A stretch of 64,000 nt of DNA from Limnohabitans parvus II-B4. GTDB taxonomy: Bacteria > Pseudomonadota > Gammaproteobacteria > Burkholderiales > Burkholderiaceae_C. Shown here piece by piece: positions 43,228 through 51,475 of the stretch; position 1 is the stretch's first letter, and each line of letters opens with the position of its first letter. The stretch covers positions 124,001 to 188,000 of the forward strand of contig NZ_NESN01000004.1 in the NCBI RefSeq assembly GCF_003063455.1. The letters are read 5' to 3'. Made by a program: the position numbers and the translations under genes. The notes beneath the pieces were generated by a model. The model searched no databases, had not been told where the DNA came from, and worked only from the letters and a program-made list of their open reading frames with translations.

Positions 43228-43914
43228 ATGCCCAGCCCGAAACCCGATAAAGCAAACTCTCCGCTGCGAGGCCCATCCAGCCTCAGGCGGCAGCCTTCAC
43301 AAGCCCGCGCCCAGCAAACCATGCAAACCTTGTTCAAAGCGGCTGCTCAGATTTTGGACAAGGACGGCGAGGCCGGTTTGACCACCAACAAAGTGGCCGC
43401 CGCTGCAGGTTTTTCGATTGGTACGCTTTATCAGTACTTCCCGAGCAAAGAGGTGTTGGTGCGTGCCATGGCCGCACGCGGGCAAGAGATGGTGCTGCAA
43501 GCCCTTGAGCAATACCTGGCCGCGCTGGAGTTGCGGCCCGATGTGTCCACGATGGACCCGCAAGACCTGTTGCGTCAAGCCATGCGCATCTTGCTGCAAG
43601 GGTTTGCCAGTGGAAAAGGCTTTAGCCAAAGCCTGATTCGCTTGGGTTGGATGATGGAGCAACCCCAGGAGACGGCCAGCGTGGTGCGCCAAGTGGCCGA
43701 TCGCTTGGCGATCTTCTTTGAGCGCATCAATCATCCTGAATTGAAGTCACCATCTCCCGCGCAGTTGTTTGTGCTCAGCCGCTCGGTGATCGGCACTTTG
43801 CGAAGTGCCAGTCTTGAAAAGTCACCGCTCTTGGGCAGTGCGGCGCTCGAAGACGCGCTGGTGCAAGTGGCTTGGGCCTTGTTGGCCCGGCAGCATCTGT
43901 TGTACCCGGTGTGA
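43228..43914 (+). CDS. TetR/AcrR family transcriptional regulator
   Basis: A 228-residue regulator from ATG 43228 (MPSPKPDKANSPLRGPSS). The DNA-binding helix-turn-helix covers about residues 30-80: TLFKAAAQILDKDGEAGLTTNKVAAAAGFSIGTLYQYFPSKEVLVRAM. The C-terminal ligand domain is unique, so the inducer is unknown. Divergent from the PF10118 gene, with inverted repeats between them. The 3' end abuts a half repeat element. Confidence 0.93.
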   Translation: MPSPKPDKANSPLRGPSSLRRQPSQARAQQTMQTLFKAAAQILDKDGEAGLTTNKVAAAAGFSIGTLYQYFPSKEVLVRAMAARGQEMVLQALEQYLAALELRPDVSTMDPQDLLRQAMRILLQGFASGKGFSQSLIRLGWMMEQPQETASVVRQVADRLAIFFERINHPELKSPSPAQLFVLSRSVIGTLRSASLEKSPLLGSAALEDALVQVAWALLARQHLLYPV

Positions 43915-43924
43915 GCGGTTATTC

Positions 43925-44149
43925 ATGGCTATCGAAGGCATGGACCCCCGATCGAGTCGGGGGTGACAAATGTGCCGCATGCCCCAGCCTGTCGTGCCCC
44001 GGCCAGTCATCCCCCGGCCAGTCATCCCCCTGCGTGTCATAGCCCTGCGTGTCATAGCCCTGCGTGTCATCCCCCTGACTGTCATGCCCGCGCATGCGGG
44101 TATCCATGGCCGCCGAAGGCATGGACCCCCAATCAGGTCGGGGGTGACA
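43925..44149 (+). repeat. Double-hairpin repeat elements: right half plus 15-bp left-end array and full core
   Basis: A right-half element (hairpin 2, ending TGACA) is at 43925-43968. Left ends TGTC(A/G) or AGTCA follow at 43990, 44005, 44020, 44035, 44050, 44065 and 44080, an exact 15-bp period over seven units. The last opens a complete core (44080-44149) with hairpins ATGCCCGC-gcat-GCGGGTAT and a slightly imperfect second one. It fills the 244-bp convergent gap. Confidence 0.88.
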
Positions 44150-44158
44150 AAGGGGAAG

Positions 44159-44755
44159 TCAAGCCGCTGGCTTGGCCTTGGGCGCGCGGCCCATCAGGTA
44201 GAACTCGGGGTTGGGCATCATGCCGCTGAAGCTGGCCATGCGGTTACTCAGGCCAAAGAAGGCGGTGATGGCCGCGATGTCCCAGATGTCCTCGTCATTG
44301 AAGCCGTGCGCGTGCAGGGCGGCAAAGTCGGCTTCTTCCACTTGGTCAGACTGGTTACAGACCTTGAGCGCAAAGTCGAGCATGGCGCGCTGGCGTGGGC
44401 TGATGTCGGCCTTGCGGTGGTTGATGGCCACCTGATCGGCCACCAAAGGCTTTTTCTCGTAAATGCGCAAGATCGCCCCGTGCGCCACCACGCAATACAG
44501 GCAGTGGTTGGCCGCGCTGGTGGTGGTCACGATCATCTCGCGCTCACCCTTGGTGAGGCCACTCTCGCGCCCCACCGACTCGGGCACCATCAGGGCGTCG
44601 TGGTAGGCGAAAAACGCGCGCCATTCGGCTGGGCGGCGGGCAAAGGCCAAAAACACATTGGGCACAAACCCGGCTTTTTCCTGGACTTCGAGCACCTTGG
44701 CTTTGATGTCTTCGGGCAGGTCATTGATGTCGGGGGCGGGGTAGCGTGTGTTCAT
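44159..44755 (-). CDS. Peroxidase-related AhpD-fold protein
   Basis: A 198-residue carboxymuconolactone-decarboxylase/AhpD-fold protein from 44755 (MNTRYPAPDINDLPEDIKAKVLEVQEKAGFVPNVF). The CxxC redox site is in TTTSAANHCLYCVVAHGAILR, the AhpD core, and the DIAAITAFFGLSNRMASF ending is typical of the peroxidase-related enzyme subgroup. It probably reduces peroxides or acts as a thiol redox protein. It is divergent from a second CMD-fold gene at 44872. Confidence 0.91.
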   Translation of the reverse strand: MNTRYPAPDINDLPEDIKAKVLEVQEKAGFVPNVFLAFARRPAEWRAFFAYHDALMVPESVGRESGLTKGEREMIVTTTSAANHCLYCVVAHGAILRIYEKKPLVADQVAINHRKADISPRQRAMLDFALKVCNQSDQVEEADFAALHAHGFNDEDIWDIAAITAFFGLSNRMASFSGMMPNPEFYLMGRAPKAKPAA

Positions 44756-44770
44756 GGCGTTCCTTTTGGG

Positions 44771-44798
44771 TGTCATACCCGCGAATGCGGGTATCCAT
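44771..44798 (+). repeat. Half copy of the double-hairpin repeat (hairpin 1 only)
   Basis: TGTCA followed by hairpin ATACCCGC-gaat-GCGGGTAT and CCAT. The second hairpin is missing. It lies in the 116-bp divergent gap between two CMD-fold genes. Confidence 0.75.
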
Positions 44799-44871
44799 AT
44801 CTGATGGGCTTTGGCTGTCTTGGGCGCAGCCACTTGACAGATTATGCTGATGAACTTTTCAGGAGCCTGTC

Positions 44872-45297
44872 ATGTCCAACACACCCGCACGTTCACCCAT
44901 CGAGCAAGCCCGCGAGGCTCGCCCCGATGACGCCAACTTTCAAGCGGGCCTGACCACCCGCTCCCAGGTCATGGGCCCTGAGTACGTGGACCGCGCCTTG
45001 GGCGCTGCCACCGACTACACCATGCCCATGCAGGAGTTCATCACGGCCAATGCCTGGGGCAACGTTTGGCAGCGCCCGGGCCTGGACCTGAAGACCCGCA
45101 GCTTGATCACTGTGGCCATGCTCACGGCCCAGGGCAAGCAGCACGAACTCAAGGCCCATGTGCGCGGCGCGCTCAATAACGGCGCGACGCCCGAGGAGCT
45201 GCGCGAAGTGATGCTGCACGCCACCGTGTACTGTGGCTTTCCTACCGCCATCGACGCCTTTCGCAGCGTCACCGAGGTGGTCGAGTCCATGGCCTGA
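44872..45297 (+). CDS. Carboxymuconolactone decarboxylase family protein
   Basis: A 141-residue protein from ATG 44872 (CAGGAG site upstream). It matches the PcaC-like family: GPEYVDRALGAATDYTMPMQEFITANAWGNVWQRPGLDLKTRSLITVAMLTAQGKQHELKAHVRGALNNGATPEELREVMLHATVYCGFPTAIDAF, with the conserved His near HELKAHVRGAL. It could be 4-carboxymuconolactone decarboxylase, but no other protocatechuate-pathway genes except the CoA transferase scoAB lie nearby. First gene of a plus-strand catabolic run. Confidence 0.9.
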   Translation: MSNTPARSPIEQAREARPDDANFQAGLTTRSQVMGPEYVDRALGAATDYTMPMQEFITANAWGNVWQRPGLDLKTRSLITVAMLTAQGKQHELKAHVRGALNNGATPEELREVMLHATVYCGFPTAIDAFRSVTEVVESMA

Positions 45298-45395
45298 GCG
45301 ATGTCGATCAGGAGGCGGGGCGAGTAACGAACGCAACAGGGCTGCATTGACGGGTCTTGGCTTTTCACCGATTCTCGGATGAGGAGACAAAACCC

Positions 45396-46067
45396 ATGGA
45401 ATTTTCAGAACTCATCAAGGCCCGAAAAAGCGTTCGCGGCTACCTGCCCAAACCCGTGCCACGCGAGGTGATCGAAGAGATCATCGAGGTGGCCAAGTGG
45501 TCGCCTTCGTCGATGAACACCCAGCCTTGGCATGTGCATGTGGTCACGGGCGAGCCCTTGGACCGCATTCGCCGGGGCAACACCGAGAACATGGTCAAGG
45601 GCGTGCCGCCCAAGCGCGACTTTCCGATGAAAGAGGCCTACGACGGTATTCACCGCAAGCGCCAGGTCGACATCGCCATTCAGCTGTTCGACGCCATGGG
45701 CATCGCCCGCGACGACAAAGAGCGGCGCACCGATTGGGTCATGCGTGGCTTTCGGCAGTTCGATGCGCCTGTGTCGCTGGTGCTGACCTATGACAAATAC
45801 CTCGAACCTGCGGCCATCAGCCAGTTTGACCTGGGCGCTTTGTCGCATGCGCTGGTGCTGGCTGCATGGGAGCGCGGCTTGGGCAGCGTCATCAACGGCC
45901 AAGGCATCATGCAGTCGGCCGTGGTGCGCGAGCACGCGGGCATTCCTGACGACCAGAACATCATGATCTGCATCGCCATGGGCTACCCGGACGAAGACTT
46001 TGTGGCCAACAGCGTGAAGTCGGTGCGCGAAGACGCCGCCAACTTTGTGCGTTACGTCGGCTTCTGA
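45396..46067 (+). CDS. Nitroreductase family protein
   Basis: A 223-residue FMN enzyme from ATG 45396 (GAGGAG site). It shows ELIKARKSVRGYLPKPVPREVIEEIIEVAKWSPSSMNTQPWHVHVVTG, the FMN-binding Arg/Ser/Asn region, and LGSVINGQGIMQ, IPDDQNIMICIAMGYPDEDF near the C-terminus. NAD(P)H-dependent reduction of nitro compounds, quinones or enones is likely. It sits between the CMD and acyl-CoA dehydrogenase genes on the same strand. Confidence 0.93.
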   Translation: MEFSELIKARKSVRGYLPKPVPREVIEEIIEVAKWSPSSMNTQPWHVHVVTGEPLDRIRRGNTENMVKGVPPKRDFPMKEAYDGIHRKRQVDIAIQLFDAMGIARDDKERRTDWVMRGFRQFDAPVSLVLTYDKYLEPAAISQFDLGALSHALVLAAWERGLGSVINGQGIMQSAVVREHAGIPDDQNIMICIAMGYPDEDFVANSVKSVREDAANFVRYVGF

Positions 46068-46127
46068 ACCCACTTTTGACCCAGGCGCCATCAGGCGATG
46101 GCGGCCGCCTCTGAGAGCGATGACCCC

Positions 46128-48446
46128 ATGAACTTGAGCAAAGACGAACTGGAATTTCGTGACGAAGTGCGCGCCTTTTTGGCGGCCGAGTTGACCGACG
46201 AGATCCGTCTGGGCGGGCACCGCACCTCGGGCATTTTTTCAGACTATGAGGTCGGCATTCCCTGGCTGCGGATTCTGGCCAAACGCGGCTGGGCTGCGCC
46301 GCACTGGCCGGTGGCGTGGGGTGGCTGCGGCTGGACGCCCAGACAGCATGATATTTTTGCCAGCGAGATGTCGGCGGCCGATGCCCCCAAAGTCTCGCCG
46401 CTGGGCCTGGTGATGGCCGCGCCCGTGCTGGTGGCGTTTGGCACGCAGGCCCAAAAAGAGCGTTGGCTCGCGGACATCCGCAACGGCGTGAGTTACTGGT
46501 GCCAGGGCTACAGCGAGCCGGGGTCGGGTTCGGACTTGGCCTCGCTGCAATGCCGCGCCCGCCGCGAAGGCAACGAGTGGGTGATCAACGGCTCCAAAAT
46601 CTGGACCACCCACGCCCACCGCGCCACGCACATGTTTTGTCTGGTGCGCACCGACAACAGCGGCAAGCCGCAGCAAGGCATCAGCTTTTTGATGTTCGAG
46701 TTGAACAATCCGGGCATCCAGATCCGGCCGATCATCAGCATCTCGGGCGACCACGAATTCAACCAGGTCTTTTTTGACGAGGCCCGCGTGCCCGCTGACG
46801 CCCTGATCGGCGAAGAAAACCAGGGCTGGACCATTGCCAAATTTTTGCTGGAGCACGAGCGGGGTGGCTCGTCTGCGCCGTTCTTACGGGGCCGTTTGGC
46901 CCGCTTGCGCGAGTCCTTGCAAGAAGCCTTTGCGCAAGGCGCGTCGGTCACCGAGCACGAAGACATCGCCCTGAGTTTGGCCAACGCGCAGTGCCGCATC
47001 GACGCCTTGCACGCGTGGGAACAACAGGTGCTGACCGCCCGCATTGGCGGCGGCACGCAACCTGCTTGGATGCCGGCTGCGCCGTCCATGGGCAAGGTGC
47101 TGGCCACCGAGCTCAAGCAGCACCTGACGGAGCTGGGCCTGGACATTGCAGGTCCCTATGGCGCCAGCAGCCTGACCATCGAGGAGGCTGCTGCCCATGC
47201 GCTGCCTGTGCCCGAAGAGTCGGTGTTTGCGACCCGTGCGTATTTGAACGACCGCGCTGCGTCGATTTATGGCGGTACCAACGAAGTGCAGCGCAACCTG
47301 ATAGCCCGCCACGTTCTGGGGGCCGAAGTGGTCGAGCCTGTGCTGCCGCTGGACGAGACGCAGGCCATGCTCGTGGCCAGTCTGCAAGGCTGGCTGCAAG
47401 ACAAATGGCCCTTTGACAAGCGGGCGCAAATGATCGCCACCCCAGAGGCGATAGGGCCGCTGTGGCAAGGCCTGGCCCACGAGCTGGGCCTGTTGGGTGC
47501 GGCATTGCCAGAACACCTGGGCGGCATGGGCGGTGGATTGCCCGAGCAGCTGCTGATCTGCCAGGCCCTGGGTGCGGCCCTGGTGGCCGAGCCTTACAGC
47601 AGCTCGGCGGTCTTGGGTGCCAACTTGCTGCAGGCGCAGGGTGACCCGGCAGCCGATGCGCTGTTGCAAGGCCTGGCCGAAGGCCAAGTGCGTTTGGCCG
47701 TGGTGGCCTTGGAGCCTGCCGGGCGCACGGATTTGAGTCGGGTGCAGACCCGTTTGCACAAGTCGAACGGCCAGGTGCACATCAGCGGGCGCAAAGCCCT
47801 GGTGCGTGGCGCACCCGGAGCCACGCATTGGCTGGTCAGCGCACGAGACGACGCGGGCCAGCTGCGCATCTGCCTGCTCGACCCCGCAGCCAGCGGCATG
47901 CAGCGGCGTGATGTTCGACTGATCGACGGTGCCTGGGCGGCTGAGTTGGCTTTTGACCAAGCGCCCGTGCAGGCGCTGATCGGTCAGGGCGATGCGCTGG
48001 CCGCGCTCTCGCAAGCCTGGGATGCGGCCACGCTGGCCGCAGGTGCCGAAGCCGTGGGCGTGATGCAGACCCTGATGCGCGACACGCTGAACTACACCAG
48101 CCAGCGCAAACAGTTTGGCCAGCCTCTGGCGGCCTTCCAAGCTTTGCAACACCGCATGGCCGACATGTACATGGCGCTGGTGCAGGCCGCAGCAGCGGTG
48201 GGTGCTTGTGCCGATGTGCTGGGCGACAGCCCCGAGCGCCGCGCCGAGCGGGTGTCATCGGCCCATGTGACGGTGCTGCGTGCGGCGCGTTTGGTGGGGC
48301 AGGGCGCGGTGCAGTTGCACGGCGGTATGGGTATGACCGACGAGCTGGCTGTGGGCCACGGCTTCAAGCGGCTGACAGTGATCGAGCAGCAGTTTGGCGG
48401 GGTGGCGCAGCATCTGCGGCGGGTGGCGGGTTTGGCTCGAGCCTGA
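46128..48446 (+). CDS. Fused two-domain acyl-CoA dehydrogenase
   Basis: A 772-residue protein holding two acyl-CoA dehydrogenase units in one chain; single enzymes are about 380-400 residues. Unit 1 (about 1-395) has YWCQGYSEPGSGSDLASLQCRA, WVINGSKIWTTHAHRA and SIYGGTNEVQRNLIARHVLG, where the position of the usual catalytic Glu (EGT) is Gly. Unit 2 (about 410-772) has NYTSQRKQFGQPLAAFQALQHRMADMYM (FAD-contacting Arg) and LHGGMGMTDELAVGHGFKRL. In relatives such as pimeloyl-CoA dehydrogenase or steroid side-chain FadE pairs, large and small subunits are separate. The fusion would be a covalent heterodimer. Electrons would pass to ETF and the ETF-QO at 39156-40847. ATG 46128 was chosen; an upstream start at 46098 adds 10 residues. 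Confidence 0.93.
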   Translation: MNLSKDELEFRDEVRAFLAAELTDEIRLGGHRTSGIFSDYEVGIPWLRILAKRGWAAPHWPVAWGGCGWTPRQHDIFASEMSAADAPKVSPLGLVMAAPVLVAFGTQAQKERWLADIRNGVSYWCQGYSEPGSGSDLASLQCRARREGNEWVINGSKIWTTHAHRATHMFCLVRTDNSGKPQQGISFLMFELNNPGIQIRPIISISGDHEFNQVFFDEARVPADALIGEENQGWTIAKFLLEHERGGSSAPFLRGRLARLRESLQEAFAQGASVTEHEDIALSLANAQCRIDALHAWEQQVLTARIGGGTQPAWMPAAPSMGKVLATELKQHLTELGLDIAGPYGASSLTIEEAAAHALPVPEESVFATRAYLNDRAASIYGGTNEVQRNLIARHVLGAEVVEPVLPLDETQAMLVASLQGWLQDKWPFDKRAQMIATPEAIGPLWQGLAHELGLLGAALPEHLGGMGGGLPEQLLICQALGAALVAEPYSSSAVLGANLLQAQGDPAADALLQGLAEGQVRLAVVALEPAGRTDLSRVQTRLHKSNGQVHISGRKALVRGAPGATHWLVSARDDAGQLRICLLDPAASGMQRRDVRLIDGAWAAELAFDQAPVQALIGQGDALAALSQAWDAATLAAGAEAVGVMQTLMRDTLNYTSQRKQFGQPLAAFQALQHRMADMYMALVQAAAAVGACADVLGDSPERRAERVSSAHVTVLRAARLVGQGAVQLHGGMGMTDELAVGHGFKRLTVIEQQFGGVAQHLRRVAGLARA

Positions 48447-48456
48447 GCATGAATGC

Positions 48457-49035
48457 TCACCCCCGCATCAACTTCTGAATTAAATCCGCAGCCCCTGAGG
48501 CTTGGTATTTGCGCATCAGCTTGACGCGGTAAATTTCTACCGTGCGGTGGCTGATGCCCAGGGCTTTGCCAATCTCTTTGCTGGTCAGGCCGTCCATCAG
48601 GTGGGCGGCGACTTCCCGCTCGCGGGCGGTGAGTTCGGCTTTGACGGGTTTGCGGGCCGAGAGGTCTTCAAAGGTCCAGATGCCGGCTTCGTGCGGGGCG
48701 TCGCGGTTGAGCGCCCGTCCGGTCACATGGCACCAAAAAGTCTCGCCTTTGAAGCGGCCGTCCACGCGTTTCATCACGCGGTCGTCGGCGTACACGCCCT
48801 TGGCGTTCAAGATGGGCGTGATGCGCTGGCCGGTGCGCTCGTACTCGTCGGCGCTGGGGTAGAGCAGCTGGAAGGTTTGGCCGATCAGCTGTTCGCGGGG
48901 CACGCCAAACATCTCGCACACGCGTTGGTTGCAGTCGACCATGGTGCGGTTGCGCGAGAGCACCATGCCGATGGGGGCCAGGTCAAAAGCGAGGCGGTAA
49001 TCGATGTCGTTGGCAGTGGTGGAGGTATTGGGCAT
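48457..49035 (-). CDS. PAS-LuxR transcriptional regulator
   Basis: A 192-residue regulator from 49035 (MPNTSTTANDIDYRLAFDLAPIGMVLS). The PAS domain covers about residues 12-120 (GVPREQLIGQTFQLLYPSADEYERTGQRI). The LuxR/FixJ-type helix-turn-helix covers about 130-190: LTAREREVAAHLMDGLTSKEIGKALGISHRTVEIYRVKLMRKY. No phosphorylatable receiver domain. It ends 11 bp from the convergent acyl-CoA dehydrogenase gene and is divergent from scoA, with a near-perfect palindrome between them, so it probably controls scoAB and itself. Confidence 0.93.
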   Translation of the reverse strand: MPNTSTTANDIDYRLAFDLAPIGMVLSRNRTMVDCNQRVCEMFGVPREQLIGQTFQLLYPSADEYERTGQRITPILNAKGVYADDRVMKRVDGRFKGETFWCHVTGRALNRDAPHEAGIWTFEDLSARKPVKAELTAREREVAAHLMDGLTSKEIGKALGISHRTVEIYRVKLMRKYQASGAADLIQKLMRG

Positions 49036-49056
49036 CAGGGCACACCATTACGAAAA

Positions 49057-49078
49057 ACTACGTATTTGAATACGTAGT
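49057..49078. promoter_or_regulatory. 22-bp palindrome, candidate operator of the PAS-LuxR regulator
   Basis: ACTACGTATT-TG-AATACGTAGT is a perfect 10-2-10 inverted repeat centred in the 78 bp between the divergent start codons of the regulator (49035) and scoA (49114). Dimeric LuxR/FixJ-type proteins bind such sites. Confidence 0.7.
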
Positions 49079-49113
49079 ATCGTAGCGTTTTGATCCTCTA
49101 TCTGGAGATTGGC

Positions 49114-49821
49114 GTGAACAAGATTTATCCCTCCGCAGCCGAGGCCTTGAAGGGCATCGTGGCTGACGGGCAACTGATTGGCGTGGGCGGCTTTGGCCTG
49201 TGCGGTATCCCTGAAGCGCTGATCGACGCGCTCAAGGAGAGCGGCGTGCAAAACCTCACAGCGGTGTCTAACAACGCGGGCGTGGACGATTTCGGTCTGG
49301 GCAAACTGCTGCAAACACGTCAGATCAAAAAAATGATTTCTTCATACGTGGGCGAGAACAAAGAGTTCGAGCGCCAGTACCTCGCGGGCGAGCTGGCTTT
49401 GGAGTTCACCCCCCAAGGCACGCTGGCCGAGAAGCTGCGTGCGGGCGGCGCGGGCATCCCGGCCTTCTTCACCAAGACCGGCGTGGGCACGCTGGTGGCC
49501 GAAGGCAAAGAGCTGCGCGAGTTCGATGGCGAGACCTACGTGATGGAGCGATCGCTGGTGCCCGATGTGTCGTTGGTCAAAGCGCACCGCGCCGACAAGT
49601 CCGGCAACCTGCAATTCCGCTACACCTCGCGCAACTTCAACCCCGCCGTGGCCATGGCCGGCAAGATTTGCGTGGTCGAGGTCGAAGAGATTGTGGAAAC
49701 CGGGGCCATGCACCCGGACAGCGTGCACCTGCCGGGCATTTATGTGCACCGCATCGTGCTGAACCAGCACCCTGAAAAGCGCATCGAAAAACGCACGATC
49801 ACTGAGAAAGCAGGAGTCTGA
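49114..49821 (+). CDS. scoA: 3-oxoacid CoA-transferase subunit A (succinyl-CoA type)
   Basis: A 235-residue alpha subunit starting at GTG 49114; a TGGAG ribosome-binding site lies 7 bp upstream and the family N-terminus [12 protein letters not shown] fits. Motifs: [22 protein letters not shown] (CoA-transferase family I glycine loop), [31 protein letters not shown] and [24 protein letters not shown]. Together with subunit B it transfers CoA from succinyl-CoA to acetoacetate or another 3-oxoacid. Divergent from the PAS-LuxR gene and 1 bp upstream of scoB. Confidence 0.95.
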   Translation: MNKIYPSAAEALKGIVADGQLIGVGGFGLCGIPEALIDALKESGVQNLTAVSNNAGVDDFGLGKLLQTRQIKKMISSYVGENKEFERQYLAGELALEFTPQGTLAEKLRAGGAGIPAFFTKTGVGTLVAEGKELREFDGETYVMERSLVPDVSLVKAHRADKSGNLQFRYTSRNFNPAVAMAGKICVVEVEEIVETGAMHPDSVHLPGIYVHRIVLNQHPEKRIEKRTITEKAGV

Positions 49822-49822
49822 T

Positions 49823-50464
49823 ATGAGCTGGAGTCAAGACCAAATGGCCGCCCGTGCGGCCCACGAATTGGAAGACGGTTTCTATGTGAACCTGGGCATT
49901 GGCATCCCCACGCTGGTGGCCAACTTTGTGCCTGCAGACAAAGAAGTCTGGTTGCAAAGTGAAAACGGCATGCTGGGCATTGGCCCGTTCCCGACCGAAG
50001 ACGAGGTCGATGCCGACCTGATCAACGCCGGCAAGCAGACCGTGACGACCATCAAGGGCTCGTCGATCTTTGGCAGCGAGCAGTCGTTTGCCATGATCCG
50101 CGGCGGCAAGATCAACCTGTCCATCTTGGGCGCGATGCAGGTCAGCGAAAAGGGCGATCTGGCCAACTGGATGATTCCCGGCAAGATGGTCAAGGGCATG
50201 GGCGGCGCCATGGATTTGGTCGCTGGCGTCAAGCGCGTGATCATCTTGATGGAACATGTCGCCAAGAAAAAAGACGGCACCGAAGACATGAAGATTTTGC
50301 CCAGCTGCACCCTGCCTTTGACGGGTGTGGGGGTGGTCGACCGCATCATCACCGACCTGGCCGTGATGGACGTGACGGACGCGGGCCTCAAAGTGGTCGA
50401 GTTGGCGCCGGGTGTGACACCTGAGGCACTGCAGGCCAAGACGGGTGTGAAGCTGATCTTCTGA
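49823..50464 (+). CDS. scoB: 3-oxoacid CoA-transferase subunit B
   Basis: A 213-residue beta subunit with the catalytic Glu47 in [15 protein letters not shown] (the Glu that forms the CoA thioester), [19 protein letters not shown], and [32 protein letters not shown] sequence. It starts directly after scoA and is followed by a strong terminator at 50489-50513. Confidence 0.96.
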   Translation: MSWSQDQMAARAAHELEDGFYVNLGIGIPTLVANFVPADKEVWLQSENGMLGIGPFPTEDEVDADLINAGKQTVTTIKGSSIFGSEQSFAMIRGGKINLSILGAMQVSEKGDLANWMIPGKMVKGMGGAMDLVAGVKRVIILMEHVAKKKDGTEDMKILPSCTLPLTGVGVVDRIITDLAVMDVTDAGLKVVELAPGVTPEALQAKTGVKLIF

Positions 50465-50488
50465 TCGGCGCGCTTGCCCTGAAAAAAC

Positions 50489-50513
50489 CAAAGGCCCCGC
50501 GAGGGGCCTTTTT
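50489..50513 (+). terminator. Terminator after scoAB
   Basis: Stem AAAGGCCCC-gcga-GGGGCCTTT followed by TT, 25 bp after the scoB stop codon. It can also work for the convergent ParB-like gene. Confidence 0.85.
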
Positions 50514-50535
50514 CATGATGGCTTGAACGCCGTGT

Positions 50536-51339
50536 TCAGTGCAGCTGCGCTTCGAGTTCTGCCACGCGATCGCGCAGGGCCTGGTTTTCGGCGGTCAGCG
50601 TGGCCACGCGTTCTTGCAGGTGGCTCACTTCGTTACCCTGCGAGGCCTTGGGTTCTTGCGCATCTTCTCTCACCGTTTTGCGGCTGACTTCGCGGACTTT
50701 TTGGGCTGCTTGCTTGAGTTCGTCCTTGCCGCCCAAGGCCGCTTGTTTTTGCTCTTCGGCAGGCAGTGTGGCCACGGCGGCTGCGGCATTGATGGATATC
50801 GTGCCTGCTTTGACGGCGGCCACCAATTCGGGTGCGGCTTGCTTTTGGATTTTCTCGATGTTTACCACCTGGCTGCTGCTCAGTCTCGCGGCCTTGGCAA
50901 TGTCTGAGCGGCTTTTGAGCGGATTGCCCCCCATGTGGAAGGCGCTGTCGCTGGCGTCCACTGACAGTGCTTCGGGTAAATCGGTCGCGCTGACTGCATT
51001 GGCTGCTTGTGCGCGGCGCTCGCTCAGGATCTCGCGCTTGCGCAAAGCCAGTACGCCGCGCTGAAAGTCCGATACGCTGCGACGCCCCAGGTGCTGGTCG
51101 ATCATCCACAGGTGCACGTCTTCTATGGACTTGAACCGCGTGTTTTGTACCGTCTGAAAAGACAAGCCATGCTTTTGGCAAATGCCGTAGCGGTTGTGTC
51201 CGTCCACCAACACATCGCCCCACAGCACCAGGGCGTCACGGCAGCCCTCGGCCAGGATGCTGCGCTCCAGCGCCGCGTGCTCATCAGGTGTGAGCGGGTC
51301 GATGTAGGCTTTGAGTTCTTCGTTGACGGTGATGTGCAT
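50536..51339 (-). CDS. ParB/Srx-domain protein with C-terminal coiled coil (orphan)
   Basis: A 267-residue protein. The N-terminal ParB-like nuclease/CTPase domain covers about residues 1-100 (ILAEGCRDALVLWGDVLVDGHNRYGICQKHG); the usual GERRxxA box reads DGHNRYGIC. A central helix-turn-helix-like region (SRSDIAKAARLSSSQVVNIEKIQKQ) at about 140-170 is followed by an Ala/Lys-rich helix and a C-terminal coiled coil (LQERVATLTAENQALRDRVAELEAQ). It has no parA partner and sits between scoB and tRNA-Gly. A DNA-binding or regulatory role is plausible; chromosome partition is unlikely. Confidence 0.82.
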   Translation of the reverse strand: MHITVNEELKAYIDPLTPDEHAALERSILAEGCRDALVLWGDVLVDGHNRYGICQKHGLSFQTVQNTRFKSIEDVHLWMIDQHLGRRSVSDFQRGVLALRKREILSERRAQAANAVSATDLPEALSVDASDSAFHMGGNPLKSRSDIAKAARLSSSQVVNIEKIQKQAAPELVAAVKAGTISINAAAAVATLPAEEQKQAALGGKDELKQAAQKVREVSRKTVREDAQEPKASQGNEVSHLQERVATLTAENQALRDRVAELEAQLH

Positions 51340-51357
51340 GGCGCGCTGTACAAATGC

Positions 51358-51381
51358 AGAAGGCCCCTTGCGGGGCCTTCT
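51358..51381 (-). terminator. GC-rich hairpin downstream of tRNA-Gly
   Basis: Perfect stem AGAAGGCCCC-ttgc-GGGGCCTTCT between tRNA-Gly and the ParB-like gene. The following T-run is weak in the minus direction, so termination may be partial and the ParB-like gene could be read through from the tRNA. Confidence 0.55.
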
Positions 51382-51388
51382 TTGAAGC

Positions 51389-51462
51389 TGGAGCGGGTGA
51401 AGGGAATCGAACCCTCGTTATTTGCTTGGGAAGCAAAAGTCCTACCATTAAACGACACCCGC
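51389..51462 (-). tRNA. tRNA-Gly (anticodon CCC)
   Basis: A 74-nt tRNA on the minus strand with encoded CCA. Acceptor GCGGGTG pairs with CACCCGC; the D-arm contains TTTAATGGTAGGA; the anticodon stem TTTGC/GCAAA closes loop TTCCCAA (CCC, reading GGG); the T-arm is GAGGG-TTCGATT-CCCTT. All arms are intact. Confidence 0.95.
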
Positions 51463-51475
51463 GAAGCCGTGTAGT

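Noticed and set aside
44872..50464. Complete protocatechuate pathway
   Set aside because: Only a PcaC-like protein and a CoA transferase of the ScoAB type are present; pcaG/H/B/D are missing.
50536..51339. Plasmid or chromosome partition module
   Set aside because: No parA, no parS-like repeats seen, and the ParB box is altered.
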